Assembly (NCBI GenBank): GCA_012518745.1
Contig: JAAYRM010000141.1
Location: 1-9,226 of the forward strand
Length of the DNA stretch: 9,226 bases
Direction: 5' to 3'
From: Tissierellia bacterium
GTDB lineage: Bacteria > Bacillota > Clostridia > Tissierellales > Tepidimicrobiaceae
Made by a program: the position numbers and the translations under genes. The notes under the pieces were generated by a model that was not told the DNA's origin, did not search any database, and saw only the letters and a list, made by a program, of their open reading frames with translations. Positions within the stretch are counted from its first letter, which is position 1. Every line of letters begins with the position of its first letter. Of the stretch, positions 6,091 to 9,226 are shown in pieces.

Positions 6091-6166
6091 CCCCTACTAC
6101 CTTATCATTCCCTTGCTGCCCTATCATCTCTTTGCTATCTTATCATTCCTCCGCTGCCTTGCTGCA
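6091..6166. repeat. Degenerate 19-bp tandem repeat crossing the 3' end of mfd
   Basis: Four consecutive 19-base units can be laid out: 6091-6109, 6110-6128, 6129-6147 and 6148-6166. The first three agree pairwise at 13-14 of 19 positions and share the cores CT(A/G)(C/T)C(C/T)TATCAT. The fourth matches only over its first 13 positions. The mfd stop codon (6143-6145) lies in unit three, so the array extends from the coding end into the intergenic region. Confidence 0.6.
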
Positions 6167-9100
6167 GAATGCACCGATCCTCTCTATCAATATCTTCAAG
6201 TTGGATATTACATCCCCCCTAAAGCGATACTTAAAGCAAGGAGTATTGGATAGATCGAAGTATAGCTTTCGTCCATATTCCATGGATAGATAATTTATTA
6301 AATCCGGGGTGATGCATTCCATGGAGGCGAATTCTAATGTAATCATATCATCTACTTGAACTATATTATTAACTCGGTAGATGCTAGCCCTATTCTTGAT
6401 ATATGAGATATCCATCAGGTTTTGGACTTCTCTTGGCACATCCCCAAACCTATCCACGAGCTCATCGAGCAATTCGCTATAATCATCCCCATCATTGATC
6501 GCAGCAATTTTCTTATATATCTGGATCTTCTGCTCCTGATCCCCTATATACTCCTCCATTATATATCCGTCCACGGATAGATCTATCGTGGTATTGACCG
6601 GCTCCTCGACCTCTTCGCCCCTCAACCTCTTGACGGTTTGGTTTAAGTATTTCACATAGAGGTCATATCCTATGGCCTCGATATGCCCATGTTGCTCCAC
6701 TCCCAACAAATTGCCCGATCCCCTTATCTCCAAATCCCTCATGGCTATCTTGAATCCGGATCCAAATTCCGTAAAATCCTTGATGGCCCTCAGCCTCTTC
6801 TCCGCAACTTCCGTCAGGACCTTATCCCTATCATAGGTAAAGTATGCGTAGGCGACCCTATTCGTCCTGCCTATCCTCCCCCTCAGTTGATATAGCTGGG
6901 CCAACCCCATCCTATCCGCATCATATATGAACATGGTATTTACATTCTGTATATCCAGCCCGGTCTCTATGATGGTTGTGCAGACCAGCATATCATATTT
7001 GTTTTCTATAAAATCTACCATGACCTTCTCCAATTCCCTTTCCCCCATCTGGCCATGGGCTACCGCTATCCTAGCCTCTGGAATCAATTTCTTCAACCTC
7101 GAGGCCATCCTATCTATGGTGCGCACCCTATTATAGACAAAGTATATCTGCCCATCCCGCCCTATCTCCTTTAGGGCCGCCTCCCTCACCATATGCTCAT
7201 TAAATTCCATAACATAGGTCTGAACCGGATATCGATCCTCCGGGGGCTCATCTATCGTGCTCATATCCCTAACACCGGTAAGCGACATATGGAGCGTCCT
7301 GGGAATGGGGGTGGCGGTCAAGGTGAGCACATCGACATTCTCCTTCATTTGCTTCAGGGTCTCCTTGTGCTTAACCCCGAATCTTTGCTCCTCATCCACA
7401 ATTAGTAGGCCTAGGTCCTTGAATACAATATCCTTTGATAGCAGCCTATGGGTGCCCACCACTATATCCACTATCCCCTTTTGCAATCCATCTGTGGTTT
7501 CCTCCTGCTCCCTAGCCGTCCTAAACCTACTCAACATCCCTACCGTTATTGGAAAGTCTGCAAATCTATCTATGATGGTGCTATAATGCTGTTGCGCCAA
7601 TATGGTCGTGGGCACCAAAAATGCTACCTGCTTCCCATCCATTATCGCCTTGAAGGCTGCCCTCAATGCTACCTCCGTCTTCCCATAACCCACATCCCCG
7701 CATAGGAGCCTATCCATGGGCTTATCCCTCTCCATATCCCTCTTGATCTCCCCTACGCTTCTGATCTGGGAATCCGTCTCCTCATAGGGAAACGTATCTT
7801 CAAACTGTCCCTGCCATAGCGCATCCTTGGAGAAGGCAAATCCCTTTAGATTTTCCCTCTTTGCATATAGCTCTAAAAGGTCCTTGGCCATATCCTCAAC
7901 GGCCTTCTTTACCCTCTGCTTTGTTCTAATCCATTCAGGGCTACTCAATCTATTGATCTTGGGTCTATCCGTTTCGGAACCTATATACCTCTGCAATAGA
8001 TCCAATTGGTCCACCGGAACATATAGTTTATCGTTCCCTTGATAGTTGATCGTTAGATAATCCTTCTTTATCCCCTGGATATCCAATTGTTCGGTTCCCT
8101 CGTATAGGCCTATACCATGGTTTTCATGTACTACGTAGTCCCCAGGATTCAATTCCGCAGTGGTAACCATATCCCCCTTGGTTCTCGCCTTGGGCTTCCT
8201 TGCCCTGCCCCTTACCGATCTATAGATTTCCCTTTCACCGATAAATGCGAATTTTATATCCATATATTCGAATCCGGCCCCAATGCTCCCGGCCGTTATA
8301 AATATCTGACCGGTTCCTATATCCCTATGCGGATCCGCCACATATGTGGACCTTATACCTAAATCCTCCAATGCCTCCATCAGTTTCCTTCCCCTCTGTT
8401 CCGTCCCGGAGAAGATGATAATTCTATATCCCCTGTATATATAGTGGTCCAATTCCTCCTTTAGAAATTCCAAATTATTATGGAAGGATTGCATTGGCCT
8501 TGAGGAGAATTTTATAATGGTCTTCGGTTTGATACCGGCGCTATCCCCTAATAGGGCCGTATTGGTCATTACGATCCTATTGTTATACATATTCATAATA
8601 TGCGGGTATCCATAGGTTATATCCTCATGCTGGGGTAATACCTCCCCCCGTTCCAATAATTGGCTATATTGGAAGATGAACTGCTCCTCGATATCCCCAA
8701 CCCTCTGCTCTATTCTCCTGGGCTCATCGAGCACTATCATACTATCCGATTGGAGGTATTCCAATATGCTCGATAGATACTCATCCCGTATATAGGGTAT
8801 TAGCATATCCATATTTGAAATATGCAGCCCTTCCGATAATCCCTCTATATAGTCCATAAACTTTTCCTCTAGATTCTGCCTCAATGCGGAATCCCTATCT
8901 AGGTTTCGGGTGGCTTTTTCCAGACTATCATTTATACCTTCTATGACATCCCCTCTGAAATCCTCTAGGATCAACACTTCCCTGACCGGCACGGTATGGA
9001 CCGATTGAAGCATATCCAAGGATCTCTGTGTCTCGGTATCGAATACCCTTATGGAATCGACCTCGTCATCAAATAATTCGATCCTATAGGCATTGTCATT

Positions 9101-9226
9101 GCCGGGTGCAAAGAAATCCACTATCCCACCTCTAATGCTGAATTGCCCTACCCCCTCCACCATGCTTTCCCTTTCATAGCCGGAATCTATGAGGAGTTGG
9201 GCTAGATCATCCAGTTGGATGATATC
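6143..9226 (-). CDS. mfd: Mfd transcription-repair coupling factor, N-terminus outside the window
   Basis: Mfd is the ATP-driven translocase that pushes stalled RNA polymerase off DNA and recruits UvrA for transcription-coupled repair. The frame is open to the right edge, giving 1027 residues of an expected 1150-1180. An ATG at 9161-9163 lies inside the gene: the 21 codons before it still read as Mfd (LLIDSGYERES). In fragment numbering, the UvrB-homology part ends the N-terminal portion (GQFSIRGGIVDFF); the RNA-polymerase-interaction domain starts near 355 (GDYVVHENHGIGLYEG from 362). The helicase core has Walker A GDVGYGKT (510-517), DEEQRFG (611-617), TATPIPRTL and QLRGRIGR (780-787). The TRG region has RGSGNLLG (835-842), followed by the C-terminal domain. 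All key motifs are intact. No T-tract terminator is visible after the stop. Confidence 0.98.
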   Translation of the reverse strand, partial: DIIQLDDLAQLLIDSGYERESMVEGVGQFSIRGGIVDFFAPGNDNAYRIELFDDEVDSIRVFDTETQRSLDMLQSVHTVPVREVLILEDFRGDVIEGINDSLEKATRNLDRDSALRQNLEEKFMDYIEGLSEGLHISNMDMLIPYIRDEYLSSILEYLQSDSMIVLDEPRRIEQRVGDIEEQFIFQYSQLLERGEVLPQHEDITYGYPHIMNMYNNRIVMTNTALLGDSAGIKPKTIIKFSSRPMQSFHNNLEFLKEELDHYIYRGYRIIIFSGTEQRGRKLMEALEDLGIRSTYVADPHRDIGTGQIFITAGSIGAGFEYMDIKFAFIGEREIYRSVRGRARKPKARTKGDMVTTAELNPGDYVVHENHGIGLYEGTEQLDIQGIKKDYLTINYQGNDKLYVPVDQLDLLQRYIGSETDRPKINRLSSPEWIRTKQRVKKAVEDMAKDLLELYAKRENLKGFAFSKDALWQGQFEDTFPYEETDSQIRSVGEIKRDMERDKPMDRLLCGDVGYGKTEVALRAAFKAIMDGKQVAFLVPTTILAQQHYSTIIDRFADFPITVGMLSRFRTAREQEETTDGLQKGIVDIVVGTHRLLSKDIVFKDLGLLIVDEEQRFGVKHKETLKQMKENVDVLTLTATPIPRTLHMSLTGVRDMSTIDEPPEDRYPVQTYVMEFNEHMVREAALKEIGRDGQIYFVYNRVRTIDRMASRLKKLIPEARIAVAHGQMGERELEKVMVDFIENKYDMLVCTTIIETGLDIQNVNTMFIYDADRMGLAQLYQLRGRIGRTNRVAYAYFTYDRDKVLTEVAEKRLRAIKDFTEFGSGFKIAMRDLEIRGSGNLLGVEQHGHIEAIGYDLYVKYLNQTVKRLRGEEVEEPVNTTIDLSVDGYIMEEYIGDQEQKIQIYKKIAAINDGDDYSELLDELVDRFGDVPREVQNLMDISYIKNRASIYRVNNIVQVDDMITLEFASMECITPDLINYLSMEYGRKLYFDLSNTPCFKYRFRGDVISNLKILIERIGAFCSKAAEE

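Noticed and set aside
7193..8362. Several plus-strand open frames opposite mfd
   Set aside because: All are antisense to well-conserved Mfd domains, overlap one another, and show no initiation signals; they follow from the base composition of mfd.
9161..9163. ATG as the start of mfd
   Set aside because: The frame stays open to the window edge with Mfd-like residues before this Met, there is no ribosome binding site, and the N-terminal UvrB-like domain would be missing; the gene simply continues outside the window.
1..9226. CRISPR arrays, tRNA or rRNA genes, defence or toxin-antitoxin modules
   Set aside because: No regularly spaced direct repeats, no tRNA-like cloverleaf or rRNA sequence, and no unexplained gene pair were seen; all space is taken by conserved housekeeping and sporulation genes with short gaps.

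Overview
The window shows the conserved housekeeping and sporulation neighbourhood of a low-GC, endospore-forming Firmicute, most likely a member of Clostridia. Every recognisable gene lies on the minus strand, so transcription runs from high to low coordinates. In that order they are mfd (5' part outside the window), spoVT, a spoVB/yabM-type flippase gene, mazG/yabN, an HU gene, rqcP (yabO), yabP, yabQ and divIC. Bacillus subtilis has the same order except for HU, which here sits between yabN and yabO. I recall that arrangement as common in Clostridia. SpoVT, a SpoVB-type protein, YabP and YabQ together make a spore former a near certainty. Coding strands are purine-rich and favour AGG/AGA for Arg and ATA for Ile.

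Layout. From 9226 to 6143 is Mfd, open at the right edge and lacking roughly its first 130-150 residues. A 187-bp gap (5956-6142) holds a degenerate 19-bp tandem repeat that begins inside the last mfd codons, then a sigma-G/F-like promoter and a strong ribosome binding site for spoVT. spoVT ends in a strong hairpin (5374-5402). It is followed by an extended -10 promoter candidate for a unit that starts with spoVB and continues closely spaced through mazG and HU. A perfect 31-bp palindromic terminator follows HU, and rqcP begins only 25 bp beyond it. A second terminator overlaps the rqcP stop codon, then come yabP, yabQ and divIC in close order. From 361 down to 1 the conserved cluster is interrupted. 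There is AT-rich DNA and the 58-residue C-terminus of an unrecognised plus-strand ORF running toward divIC.

The genes cover transcription-coupled repair (Mfd), forespore gene control (SpoVT), lipid-linked precursor export for cortex or wall (SpoVB type), nucleotide-pool sanitation (MazG), nucleoid structure (HU), ribosome quality control (RqcP), spore coat and cortex morphogenesis (YabP, YabQ) and septum assembly (DivIC). The two terminators divide the cluster into housekeeping and sporulation parts.

I found no previously undescribed system. The points most worth checking are the degenerate SAM-methylase-like domain of MazG/YabN, terminators placed where they should limit rqcP and yabPQ expression, the tandem repeat at the end of mfd, and the synteny break downstream of divIC. 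Two genes (HU and rqcP) have in-frame TTG codons just upstream that could be mistaken for starts; their ribosome binding sites place the true starts at the following ATG.
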